DNA from: Haematobia irritans | Lineage: Eukaryota; Arthropoda; Insecta; Diptera; Muscidae | Assembly (NCBI RefSeq): GCF_050003625.1 | Contig: NC_134398.1 | Span: forward strand, 26,877,211 to 26,941,210 | Direction of reading: 5' to 3' | Length of the DNA stretch: 64,000 nt | Part shown: positions 1-10,860 of the stretch, in pieces | Layout of the letters: the number at the start of each line of letters is the position of its first letter | Position numbering within the stretch: position 1 is the stretch's first letter | The notes under the pieces: model-generated | Seen by the model: only the letters and a program-made list of their open reading frames with translations | Databases searched by the model: none | What the model was told of the DNA's origin: nothing | Position numbers and translations under genes: made by a program

Positions 1-2525
1 ATTTTTTCACAGTTTTTTTGCTATAGAAAATTTTTTGAAACTTTTATTTCTATAGAAAATTTTGTACATATATTTATTCTATACAAGATTTTGTCAAAAT
101 TTTAAGTCTATAGAAAATTTTGTTTCTATAGAAGATTTTGTCAAAATTGTATACCTATAGAAAACGTTGTCAAACTTTTATGTCTACAGAAAATTTTATC
201 AAAATTTATTTCTATAGAAAATGTTGTGAAAATTTTAATTTTATAGAAAATTTTGTCAAAATTTTATTTCTATAGAAAATTTTGCCAAACCTTTATTTCT
301 ATAGAAAATTTTATCAATTTTTTTTATTTCTATAGAAAATTTTGGCCATATATTATTTCTATACAAAATTTTAGGTTTATAGAAAATTTTGTTTCTATAG
401 AGAATTTTGTCAAAATTTTATGCCTATAGAAAATGTTTGGAAATTTTGTGAAAATTTAATTTCTATAGAAATTTGGTCAAACCATATATTTCTATAGAAG
501 GTTTAACCAAAATTTTATTTCTATAGACAATTTTATCAACATTTGATTTTTATAGAAAATTTTGTCAAAATGTTAATTCTGTAGAAAATTTTTGAAAATT
601 TTTTGAAAATTATATATCTTTAGGAAACTTTGCCCAAATTTGACTTCTATAGGAAATTTTTTTGTAAGGCATTTTTGTAAAATTTTATATCTATTTTCTA
701 TTGTGCAAATATTTTTATTTCTTTAGAAAATTTTGTTAAAATTATATTTCTATAGAAAATTTTATCAAAATTTTATTTTTTTTGGAAATCTTGTAAAAAT
801 TTTATTTCTATATAAAATCTGTCAAAATTTTATTTCCATAGAAAATTTTGTTTCTATAAAAATTTTGCCAAAATGTCTTTTCTATAACAATTTAATCAAA
901 ATTGTATTTCTATAGAAAATTTTACATAAATTTTATTTCTATAGAAAATTTTGTCATAATTTTATTTCTATAAACAATTTTGTCTAAATTGTATTTCTAT
1001 AGAAAATTTTTCAAAATTTTATTTCTATAGGTAATTTTGTACAAATCTTGTTTCTATAAAAAATCTGTCAATTTTCTTTTATAGAAAATTTCATCAAAAT
1101 TTTATTTCTGTAGAAAGTTTTAATAAAATTTTATCTCTATAGAACATTTTGTCAAAATATAATTTCTGTAGAAATTTTGGAAAAATTGTATTTTTATAGA
1201 AAATTTTGCCGAATCGTGATTTCTATAGGAAATTTTCTGAATATTTTACTTGCAATATTATTTCTAAAATTTTCCCACTATTATTTCTATGGACAATGTT
1301 GTCCATATATTATTTCTGTAGAAAATTTTATCAAAATTTTATTTCTATTGAAAATTTTGTTAAAGTTTTATTTCAATAGAATATTTTATAAACATTTTAT
1401 TTCTATTAAAATGTTGTCAAAATATTTTTTCTATAGAAAATTTTGTCAAAATTTTATTTCTATAGAACGTTTTATCAAAATTTTATTTCTATAGAAAATG
1501 TTGTCCAAATATTAATTCTATACAAAGTTTTGTAAGTGAAAAATATTTGGACAATTTTCTGGAAATTTTATTTCTATAGAACATTTTATCATAATTTTAT
1601 TTCTATAGAAAATCTTGTCCAAATATTAATTCTATAGAAAGTTTTGTCTGTAAAAAATATTTGGAAAATTTTGTGAAAATTTTATTTCTGTAAGGAATTA
1701 TATTTCTATAGAAAATTTTGGCAAAATTTTATTTCTATACAAAATTTTGTCAAAATTTTATTTTTGTAGAAAATTTTGTGAAAAATTTATTTCTATAGGA
1801 AATTTTGTCGAAATTTGATTTCTATAGAAAATTTAATCAAAATTTTATTTCTATAGAAAATTTTGTCCAAATATTATTTCTATAGAAAATTTTGTCAAAA
1901 TTTTATTTCTATAGTTATTTTATCAAAATAGAAAATTTTGACTACATTTTATTTCTGTATAAAATTTTTGAAAATTTTATTTCTATATAAAATCTGTCAA
2001 AATTGTATTTCAATACAAAATTTTGTTAACAGTTAAGTCTATAGAAAATTTTGTCAAAATTATATTTCAATAGAAAATGTTATCAAAATTGTATTTCTAT
2101 AGAAAAATTTTGTCAAATTTTTATTTTTTGGAAATTTTGTGAAAATGTTTTTTCTATAGGAAATTTATCAAACTTTTATTTCTATAGAAAATGTTGCCCA
2201 AATATTATTTCTCTAGAAAACTTTGACAACATTTCATTTCTATAGAATATTTTACCAAAACTTTTTGTCTATAAAAATTTTTGTCAAAATTTTAATTCTA
2301 TTGAATTTTTTGTCAAAATTTTGTTTCTATAGAAAATTTTGTCAAAATTTTATTTCTATAGAAAATTTTGTCAAAATTTTATTGTTTGGAAATTTTGTCA
2401 AAATTTTATTGTTTGGAAATTTTTTCAAAATGTTATTGTTTGGAAATTTTGTGAAAATTTTATTTCTATAGGAAATTTGTCAAAATATCTACCATTTTTG
2501 GTAGATTTCTACCTACTGTGGCAAT
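1..2525 (+). mobile_element. 29-bp minisatellite element, right part
   Basis: About 85 imperfect units of a 29-bp repeat run from the window edge to about 2485. Each unit has the palindrome TTTCTATAGAAA and two AAAATTTT boxes separated by GTC. The array stops in a non-array tail (2488-2525) with two inverted CTACC/GGTAG motifs and final bases GTGGCAAT. The reverse complement of this tail matches the left ends of the elements at 20539, 37147 and 48107, so this is the end-I terminus of the same family; the other end lies outside the window. Open frames inside (FYRKFCQNF-type peptides) are repeat artefacts, because 29 bp cycles through all frames and meets TAG. Confidence 0.8.
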
Positions 2526-3116
2526 CGTGGTTGCATCCCAATGTGTCACAATTTAGAGGCTTTTCATTGTCATAATTTTATGTCGTCTGGCCTTTCTTGC
2601 ATCTTGCATTTGCATCCATTTGCTTAAACTAATTCCAACATTTTTTTTGTTTGATTTTTAAATAATTCAAATTTACATTAATACTGTGGAGTTATCGCGA
2701 CTAAAATACATTTCAACATTATTATTTATTTCTTTCAAATGTAAACCAAATATAAAAATGAACCTCTCAATGCACTGAATTCTTTAGCATGAAATAGGCG
2801 TTATCACAATTACAAATTTAGCGTCAAGGGTAAATACAACAAAATCGGATAATTGTAGTTTATATCAGACGGGGGTAGAGGGGTATATATATATGGTAAC
2901 CGCATCACATCGTCATATAAAATAAATGTGTGCACAATACCACAGCCAAAGCTTGGGCAAATGCAAAGAATTTCTTTGGTTTTTTCCTTATCCAAATTAG
3001 TTTTGATACATTTGGCATTTGAGAAACACTTAAAAAGTAGCATAAAATTATATGGAGAATCTCTAGAAGAAAACAATTAAAATTAATTGCGTCATCAGTA
3101 GTAAATCGTAAACGAA
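2526..3116. other. Unique AT-rich DNA upstream of the 190-aa gene
   Basis: Apparently single-copy sequence between the 29-bp element and the start codon at 3117. It must hold the 5' UTR and promoter of that gene, but I cannot assign a TATA box or initiator with confidence. A short (TA)n-like stretch lies at 2884-2893. Minus-strand open frames here overlap the gene and look like shadows. Confidence 0.5.
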
Positions 3117-3689
3117 ATGGCTCGCTTCTCTGGCTACCAATTGACACAATTTTTGGTCTTTTGTTTATTTTGGTTTTGTCTATTTCCCTTTGTATGGTTT
3201 GTCCTGCATCCGGATTTGTTTGCCAGTAACATTTATTTGACAGTGCTCTTTGCCCTTGTGTTATTGACAATTTATTATATGATATATCGTCTTATTAAAT
3301 GTTGCTGCTATAAAGAGCCACGTGAACAGAAACCAAAAAATAAATCTCAAAATAAAAAAGATCGTGGAAAACGGAATGGTGCTAATGAAACAGCAGAGGG
3401 TATTGAAAATAGAGTATATTGTCCTACTACCTATGATATATCCAACAGTAGTACTCCTAATCTTGGACGTAGTATTTCCGAATTACCATCGCTTGCTGAA
3501 CCAAGATCTTCAAAAATTCCCGATATTGCTTTGTATGAAAGAGTTCCTCTGTATCCGAAACTAAAACAGCCAGAGGATGAATTGATACCAAAGGATAGTG
3601 AAGCACCAACATGTCCAAATGTACGTTTTGTTACAAGTTGTTCACTATACTATGATGGAAAAGGTCGTTTTTATGATTACAAAGTGTAA
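3117..3689 (+). CDS. Two-pass membrane protein, function unknown (190 aa)
   Basis: A single-exon frame with balanced codon use in a region free of repeats. The start ATG is followed by G and preceded by a purine-rich context (acgaaATGG), and there is no longer in-frame start. Residues 9-31 and 38-60 are hydrophobic and rich in aromatics, so two membrane segments with a very short loop are likely. A cysteine triplet (62-64) directly after the second segment is a plausible palmitoylation site. Residues 66-88 are strongly basic and Lys/Arg/Asn-rich. The remaining tail, to 190, is polar, with Ser/Pro/Glu stretches and several tyrosines, ending GRFYDYKV. A hairpin membrane anchor with a cytosolic tail would fit (inference). 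I do not recognise the family. AATAAA signals follow about 200 bp after the stop. It lies on the strand opposite to the NCKX exon at 51 kb and could be nested in an intron of that gene or lie beyond its 3' end. Confidence 0.75.
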   Translation: MARFSGYQLTQFLVFCLFWFCLFPFVWFVLHPDLFASNIYLTVLFALVLLTIYYMIYRLIKCCCYKEPREQKPKNKSQNKKDRGKRNGANETAEGIENRVYCPTTYDISNSSTPNLGRSISELPSLAEPRSSKIPDIALYERVPLYPKLKQPEDELIPKDSEAPTCPNVRFVTSCSLYYDGKGRFYDYKV

Positions 3690-3713
3690 AATTAAATCTA
3701 AAAATGTGATTCC

Positions 3714-3833
3714 ATGGCGGTTTTGGGAGAGAATTTTTGTGCTGTTTTGCCAGCAGAAATAATGGAGACTTCGAAACAAGTTCAAGGTTATTGTGGTGGT
3801 CTTATTGACTTTACTAGTGATAAGAATAGCTAA
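3714..3833 (+). CDS. Possible 39-aa small ORF in the 3' region of the 190-aa gene
   Basis: ATG at 3714 (context ccATGG) opens 39 codons ending at TAA 3831-3833. It starts 24 bases after the 190-aa stop, in the same frame but separated by three in-frame stops. The peptide starts MAVLGENFCAVLPAEIMETS and its composition is protein-like rather than low-complexity. It lies before the AATAAA signals, so it would share the transcript. It could be a second cistron, a decayed C-terminal extension of the upstream protein, or chance. Confidence 0.2.
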   Translation: MAVLGENFCAVLPAEIMETSKQVQGYCGGLIDFTSDKNS

Positions 3834-3885
3834 GAAAATTAATTCATAAATATTTTCAGAAGAATTTGATTTTATTTTCGAAATT

Positions 3886-3907
3886 AATAAATTACATTTT
3901 AAATAAA
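3886..3907 (+). terminator. Candidate poly(A) signals
   Basis: AATAAA occurs at 3886-3891 and again at 3902-3907, about 200 bp after the stop codon of the 190-aa gene and in AT-rich context. This is a suitable distance for the 3' end of a short fly transcript. In such AT-rich DNA the hexamer also occurs by chance. Confidence 0.4.
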
Positions 3908-5291
3908 ATAATTTAATATAGATATGAAAGGAATTTTTGTTTATATTAATCTGGAAATGCAGTGGTAAGTAAAAGCTAAAAAATTTCAACCAAGAGTTAA
4001 ACGCAATAAAAATACATGGAGGAGGGAATGCACACATAGAAAGGATTGCATTTTTAGAGAAGAATATATCCATGTGTAATATACGGTGTTAACTGGTGTT
4101 TGTTATCAATTCTCCCTATAGAGAATTTTCCCTTATTAAAAAAACTGTATAAATAAATAAACTGTCAAAATAAATTCGTTGTATTCCACTTTTTTCCCTA
4201 ATAAAAGGCGCACACATGAAGCTACGTATTATCTCGGGTTAGTATGGGATAACCCAATAGCCTATTAATTAAAAGTTTTTTAAAATCAATTTTCTTTTCT
4301 TTGCAGGTTTCAGTTGATCATACAAGATTTGATGAAATAAATAAACTGAATAAATAAATTCGTTGTATTCCCCTTTTTCCATAATAAAAAGCGCACACAT
4401 GAAGCAACGTATTATCTCGAGTTAGTATGCGATAACTCAATAGCCTATTGATTACATTTTTTTTTACAATCAATTTTCTTTTTTTACAGGTTTCAGTTGA
4501 TCATACAAGATTTGATTCGTAAACTTGCCTCAGATAAAAAGATGCACACATGTAAGAATTTTTTATCTAATGCAAGTATTTAGTGACACAAACGACTACT
4601 TTGAGGCTTTTTTTTAATATCAATTTTACAATATTTTATATAGTGGGAAAATATAATAGTCTTCCAAAAATAAATTTTTGGTTAGTTAAATTTGCAGTAC
4701 AGCGGTAAGTAATAATAATTATACAATTTCAACCCAGAGCTAAGCGTATTAATCATAAATGCAATACAAACACATGAAGGAAGGAGTGCACACATGAAAA
4801 GGATTCAACCTTTAGAGAAGGATACATCCATATGACGTATATGGTGGTAACAGTTTTTTCTTACCAGTTCGCCCCATAGAGAATTTTCGCTTATTAACCA
4901 AAAAAAATGTATAAATAAATTCGTTTTATTTCCCTTTTTCCCTAACAATAGGACGCACACATGAAGCTAACTATTATCTTAGGTTAGTATAAAATAACTC
5001 AGTAGTCTTTTAGTTAAAAGTTTTTTATAATCAATTTTCTTTTCTTTACAGGTCTCAGTTGATCATACAAGATTTGCTTCTCATCTAAACCTACTCCAAA
5101 TTATTAGATAAAAAGATGCACACATGTATAAATCTTTTATCTTATGCAAGTATTCAGTAACACAAAAAACTACTTGGTGGACATTTTTCAATATCAATTT
5201 TAAAAAGTTTTTAATTCATCATATAATGGAATAACATAATAGCCTTTCTAGATAAGGTTTGGTTAGCTATACTAGCAGCCTAATATTTCAC

Positions 5292-5391
5292 GTTCACGAA
5301 GATTATTCAGTTCATTGTGATATCACAGGTGGTGATTTTCTCTCTCGAATATTGAGTGTTGCTCGATTCTATGTTAAGCTTATTGCGTCTC
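5292..5391 (-). mobile_element. SINE fragment (tRNA-derived family 1)
   Basis: About 100 bp matching the 3' half of the tRNA-derived SINE seen complete at 40784-41061, on the same strand. It includes the counterpart of the cattgtgataccac segment and of the CTCGATTC segment. No head or tail is left. A second fragment of the same part begins at 5828, so the two may be one copy duplicated with the surrounding module. Confidence 0.6.
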
Positions 5392-5544
5392 ATCAAAAAC
5401 TACCACAAATTATTTGATAAAAGATGCACACATGAAAGAAACATTTATCGTATGAAAGTATTCAGTAATACTAAACACTGCTGGGTGTAAATTTTTAAAT
5501 ATCAATTTTTCTATAGATTTTATTTGATCACACAAGGAAATAAC

Positions 5545-5808
5545 ATGAAGCCAAAGATTTCATGTCCTTAAAATATGAATGCGAATTTTTCTTAGCATTG
5601 AAGACACATTTCACGAATATAAACTGTTTACCTTGTTCAAAAGTCTATAAACTCTTCAATGAAGTCGTTTTGTTCTTAGAGTTAAGTAACTTGACTTTAA
5701 AATGGGTATATTTACATGAAAGAAGATGTTGGTTCGGAATCAATACCAATAGCCTTAGTGTAAAGACAAAATCTTTGGAAGCGGGCAATTTTTGTTTTCA
5801 GTGTAGGT
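5545..5808 (-). repeat. Dispersed repeat R1, short copy
   Basis: The reverse complement of this stretch matches 8374-8985 in two blocks: the part around 5730-5805 pairs with about 8374-8450, and the part around 5545-5740 pairs with about 8775-8985. The middle of the long copy (8450-8770) is missing here. An 88-codon plus-strand frame covers it but reads the antisense of the family, so I do not call a gene. Confidence 0.65.
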
Positions 5809-5827
5809 TAGATATATTGGCAATCTG

Positions 5828-6100
5828 ATGACGTAGACTATCAGTTCATTGTGATATCACAGGTGGTGATTTTTCTCTCTACATTAATGAGTACTGCTCA
5901 ATTCTATGTTAAGCTCATTGTCCTTTGTCAACGAGGTTCTTCTTATGGCCGAGAGGAAAAGTTTTGATACACTTAGAAATGTTACCATAGGAGATAAAAC
6001 TCCACTTAAAAATGTTTGTTAATCGGTCGAAACTGGGATGGAAGTCAAGACCCTTTGTATTCAAGGCAGCTATGTCAGTCATTGCACCGCGGTAGCATAC
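5828..6100 (-). mobile_element. Diverged SINE, family 1
   Basis: A near full-length, aged copy. The tRNA-like head lies at the right end (6079-6100 corresponds to the CCATTGCACCACGGTGG head) and the body runs leftwards through the gtttcgaccgatt and gtatcacaatg counterparts. Many substitutions and small indels are present. It sits inside the 740-bp module region. Confidence 0.65.
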
Positions 6101-6439
6101 TCATTGAAATTTCAAAATTAAAACTACCACTAATGCTCTTATAGTCATTGCACATTTTTGTTTACTGAAATAGGCAATATGAAAAATGTTCACTTAGTGA
6201 CAGTTTTTTAATATCAATTTTGGTTTCTTTACAGATTTCCATTTATCATACAATGCGAGATAGGTAAAATTACTTTTCACCTAAATCTATGTATAATGCT
6301 CCAATAAATGTGCGAAAAGGTAAGTAATTTTTTTCATATGAATGTATAGGGTAGTGGTAACTGTCACTGAGTACTGGCTTCTCTTATAATAGGTACACAT
6401 ATGAAATATAATTTTATTTTATTTAACTGTAGAATAACA

Positions 6440-8275
6440 GAATAACCAACTATTATCCGATTCTCGGATAATGGATGCACACACAAAAAAGCCTTTTGTC
6501 TTGGTCAAGTTTGAAGTAACAGAATTGCCTACTAGCAATAGCTTTTCTAAATCACTTCTTTTTCAAAAATTAGTAATCAACTTTTTATACCCGATTCTCG
6601 GATAATGGATGCACTCACAAAAAAGCCTTTTGTCTTGGTCAAGTATGAAGTAACAGAATTGCCTACTAGCAATAGCTTTTCTATATCAGTTCTTTTTTCC
6701 TTTCATGTTTCAATTTATCATATAATGTGCGATCTGTAAACATAAAATCTTTTTCAAAAATTAATTATTAACTTTTTATGCCCGATTCTAGGATAATGGA
6801 TGCATACATAAAAAAGCCTTTTGTCTTGGTCAAGTATGAAGTAACAGAATTGCCTACTAGCAATAGCTTTTCTATATCAGTTCTTTTTTCCTTTCAGGTT
6901 CCAATTCATTATATAATGTGTGATCTGTAAACATAAAATCTTTTTCAAAAATTAATTATCAAAAAAAAAAAGGAAAAATCAATCTATCAACCCGATTCTT
7001 GGTTAATGGATGCACACACCAAAAAGCCTTTTGTCTTGGGCAAGTATCGATTAACAGAATTGTCTACTAGCAATAACTTTTCTATATCAGTTCTTTTTTC
7101 CTTTCAGGTTCCAATTCATCATATAATATGTGATCTGTAAACATAAAATCTTTTTCAAAAATTAATTATCAACGTTTTATACCCGATTCTCGGATAATGG
7201 ATGCACACACAAAAAAAGCTTTTTGTCTTGGTCAAGTATGAAGTAACAGAATTGCCTACAAGGTATAATTTTTCTATATCAGTTCTTTTTTCCTTTCAGG
7301 TTCCAATTCATCATATAATGTGTGATCTGTAAACATAAAATCTTTTTCAAAAATTAATTATCAAAAAAAAAGGAAAAATCAATCTATCAACCCGATTCTT
7401 GGATAATGGATGCACACACCTAAAAGCCGTTTGCCTTGGTCAAGTATGGATTAACAGAATTGCCTACTTGCAATAAATTTTCTATATCAGTTCTTTTTTT
7501 TTTCAGGTTCCAATTTATCATATAATGTGTGATCTGTAAACATTAAATCTTTTTCAAAAATTTATTATAAAACAAAAACAAAAAAATCAATCTATCAATC
7601 CGATTCTTGAATAATGGATGCACACACAAAAAAGCCTTTTGTCTTGGTCAAGTATGAAGTAACAGAATTGCCTACCAGCAATAGGTTTTCTATATCAGTT
7701 CCTTTTTCCTTTCAGGTTCCAATTGATCATATAATGTGTGATCTGTAAACATAAAATCTTTTTCAAAAATTCATTATAAAAAAAAAACAAACAAATCAAT
7801 CTATCAACCCGATTCTTGGTTAGTGGATGCACACACCAAAAAGCCTTTTGTCTTGGTCAAGTATCGATTAACAGAATTTGCTACTAGCAATAGGTTTTCT
7901 ATATCAGTTCCTTTTCCCTTTCAGGTTCCAATTGATCATATAATGTGTGATCTGTAAACATAAAATCTTTTTCAAAAAATTTTTTATAAAAAACAAAAAA
8001 AATTTAATTTAATTTATCAATTCTTACAATTTATCAATTGCACTAACTAAAGAAGCTACTTAGTGATAGGTCTTTTAATATAGATTTCGTATCCATCCTT
8101 TTGATGATACAACGCTAAATTTTTTTTAGAAACTGCCTTCAATGATCCGATAATATATGCACACATGAAATAATCTTTTGTCTTGTTCAAGTGTGGAGTA
8201 AGAGAATAGCCTGCTTAGCTACAGATTTTTGATATCAATTCCGTACTCCTTTCAGGTGCAAATTCATTACTGATA
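6440..8275 (+). repeat. 190/209-bp tandem array with conserved CCTTTCAGG tract
   Basis: Nine or so units, with the TTTCAG box at about 6701, 6892, 7102, 7294, 7501, 7710, 7919 and 8251 (6701 reads TTTCAT). The period alternates between about 191 and 207-210 bp because some units carry an extra A-rich segment of about 17-19 bp. Each unit contains GGATAATGGATGCACACAC, a TTTTGTCTTGGTCAAGTATG block, GAATTGCCTACTAGCAATAG, and a strong pyrimidine tract ending CAGG. About 27 bp later comes CTGTAAAC, which resembles a splice donor. No unit has a usable reading frame. Either an ordinary satellite or an amplified exon/intron module. Confidence 0.8.
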
Positions 8276-8373
8276 TTAAGACTTAGCTTTGAGATGTTCG
8301 TGAGAAATATTTGGGACAAATTAAAGGATGGAGTCTTAAGGTATTGAGATATCAAGTGAAATTTATGATTGCT

Positions 8374-8985
8374 ATTGCACTGAAAAAAAGGATACCCGGT
8401 TCCAAAGATTTTGTTTTTACTTTAAAAATGTTGGTATTGTTCTTACACAATTCTCTTTTAAATTTGGGTTTTGTGTACTTGCTTCTAGAAAGCAAGTTTA
8501 AATTTTTCGTTTTTTAAATTTTTTTTCTTCATAAGCTATCAAAGTCCTTTAGAAGCGAGTTAATGACAACTTTATTTTCCAAATTCAGGCTCGACTTCCA
8601 GTAGAAATTATGCTATGTTTCAAGTTAGAAACGTCTTTAAAGTAAAGTGTTGAAAAACATGTTCTGTATTTGAACGATTTTTTGCTCTGTAGCCAAGATG
8701 CAAAAAGACAACAAATTTAAAGACAATTTTATTAGTTTTAAAGAATTTTCCTGAAATATTAAATTCAAGTTGACCTTAGCCCAAAAATTTTTTCTTTCAT
8801 GTTATGATACCCATTTTTAAGTCAAATCACTTAATTATAAAGACAATACGACTTAATTGAAAAGTTTATCGACTTTTGAACAAGGAAAAAAACTTTATGC
8901 TAGAGAAATGCATCTTCTATGCTAAGCAAAATTTGCATTCGTATTTTAAAGGCATGAAAACTTTGACCTCACAACAATATTTTTT
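8374..8985 (+). repeat. Dispersed repeat R1, long copy
   Basis: Homologous, in inverted orientation, to 5545-5808, but with about 320 bp of extra internal sequence (8450-8770). No terminal inverted repeat or target duplication could be fixed. The short frames at 8311-8517 and 8876-9061 fall in or across it and are not conserved between copies. Probably a nonautonomous transposon relic. Confidence 0.6.
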
Positions 8986-9060
8986 TCAGTGTGGTTTTCA
9001 TTCGTTTTATACTTTAAAATTTGGCAATTGGGTTAAAACTCATAGAAAAGAACCTTTCTA

Positions 9061-10390
9061 GTACCAGGATATGAGATGCTCGGATGCTATAAAAAATCTA
9101 GTATTTGAGGCTGATCTCTCTCTGTTTAAAATAAAATAGAAAAAAATAAATTAAAATTAAAATAGAAATAGAAATCCTATATTTAAAAAAAGAAATTAAA
9201 TTTTTTTTCAAAGCCATTTTTCAATTTTATCTAAGTTTTTGGCAAATGTCCTTAAATTGACCTTTTTTATGCAAAAAAACAAAAACTCTCTCTTAAAGCA
9301 TTTCCCATTTTTCTGTTAGGCATAAAACCAGCCTCCCCTCCCCTTCACTTAAAGTGTCATAAACATAGTCCATATTCTTTCTTTATGTAATGTTGTTTGT
9401 CGTTTTTTTTTTCATTTCATTTCATAAAAATATGACACCCAAGTGTTCTCTTAACATATTTATATTCTGGTGACAAAACCACCAAAACCACAGGAGTAGC
9501 ATTGAAAACCTTTTGTGATGTCATAAATTCAAATAAGAACTTTTTTTACCCGTTTTACCCAGTGGGGTGTTTATATGTGCGTTGGTGTTTTTTTTTGTTC
9601 TTTTGCAAACATTAATATGTCATTTATAAATAAAACATTAAGCATCCATAAATATGAGAAAGAGAGCAAAGATAAATAAAGCATTATCATGCCTTAAAGT
9701 AGGCAATAAAATCATTAATAAAATAAATTGTTAGAGAAACAGTGTTGTCATATATATTATTTTATATAATAAACTATGTTATCTAAAATACATATAGCAA
9801 ATGGTAGGGCGAAATTTTAAATAGTATTACAAAATATTTTATTGGTGAAAAAAGAGACACATTTAATTTTTTTTTTAATATAAAAAGGTTCATTGGTTTA
9901 TATTGCAAAAAAAAAATGAATTATTGGAATTGACATTATCTTTTTGGTCTATTATTATTCTATTGAAGTTTGTATTTTATTTTGCTAAGACTAATACCTT
10001 CGCTCACATCATTTTGCTTGAATTTTGTATGTAATGAAAAAGTGATTTTTCTATTCTGTTTACAAGAATTAAATTTAAAATTGTTTCATACTTTCAGGCG
10101 CAATTATTTAGTATGTCGTTTGGCAAAACACTGATACAGCTCATGAAATCGCGGCTTTTATTTGCGGATCTAATCATAGCACCAATCATATGTGATATCT
10201 CTATACAAAGAGACTAGTTAGAAAGTGGCATAAATTGGCTAGTATGTGACAATTTTTTTTAACTCAACAAAGAAGTGATACGAAATATTTCGTTATTTCC
10301 TCTGGGAAAAAAATCCTAGTCAATAGACAATATACGAGTATATGTAATTTTACTTTTATAGCAAAAAATATTTTTTTCTTTAATCACAAA
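9061..10390. other. AT-rich intergenic or intronic DNA, no gene seen
   Basis: No long frame, tRNA or clear repeat family. There are poly-T runs and one short pyrimidine-rich stretch (about 9330-9350). AT content is even. This could be intron of the minus-strand exchanger gene. Confidence 0.5.
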
Positions 10391-10860
10391 ATATAATAGA
10401 GCTAATAGTTTTCAGCTAAAATTTCTCCAATAACCGAAATGATAATAGTCAGTCGCCAATGTTAATTATAAAATTAAATGATTCAATTAAAAAATTAATT
10501 AACACAATTAAAAAATTAATTGACACAATTAATTTTTGTGCTTGATTTTTAAAAATTAAAATTGAATCAATTGAATTTTGTTTTTTTTTTCTTTTTATTA
10601 AAAATAAATTTTTATTGGAAATATTTTGGTGATATATTTTTTTGTGTAAAACCTGAAAACTAATTCTATCCATACTCTTATTCAATGTGTTTTTTTTTGG
10701 GAATTTTAACTAGAACTCTGCAATATATACTGTGGCAATATAAAATCTTAGTTGAATCAATTAAATTTTTAATTAAAATATTAAATTAAATTAAAGTAAA
10801 ATTGTAAAAGGAAAAATTTTGGTGATATTTCAATCACGAAATATAATCGACTCATTAGGT
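10391..10860. repeat. AT-rich repeat R2, first copy
   Basis: The block starting near 10395 (aaaatataatagagc, then ccaataaccgaaatgat and agtcagtcgccaatgt) is repeated directly at about 10847 onwards, an offset of about 450 bp. It is full of AATTAATT/AATTGAATCAATT motifs and has a tttttgtgtaaaac box. The 78-codon minus frame at 10449-10685 is low-complexity and not a gene. Confidence 0.6.

Larger units (their letters stand above)
3940..6440 (+). repeat. Diverged long-period tandem modules with splice-like signals
   Basis: Modules recur at roughly 740 bp (3965 versus 4705) and at shorter internal steps. Shared landmarks are GGTAAGTAA (GT at 3965, 4705, 6320), a GCACACATGAA box (about 4210, 4393, 4952), and a pyrimidine tract ending in CAG (ending at 4306, 4489, 5051, 6234), mostly followed by GTTTCAGTTGATCATACAAG or a close variant. 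The copies are older and more diverged than the array that follows at 6440-8275, with which they share the cacacatgaa and TTTCAG boxes. SINE pieces interrupt them. I see no protein-coding frame. Confidence 0.65.

Noticed and set aside
733..2575. Several plus frames with FYFYRKFCQNF/ISIENFVKILFL peptides, and the same in other arrays
   Set aside because: The 29-bp unit shifts frame each copy, so the same three peptides cycle and a TAG appears once per three perfect units; frames persist only where mutations remove it. No protein is implied.
5562..5828. 88-codon plus frame
   Set aside because: It lies on the antisense of dispersed repeat R1 and the frame is not kept in the other copy at 8.4-9.0 kb.
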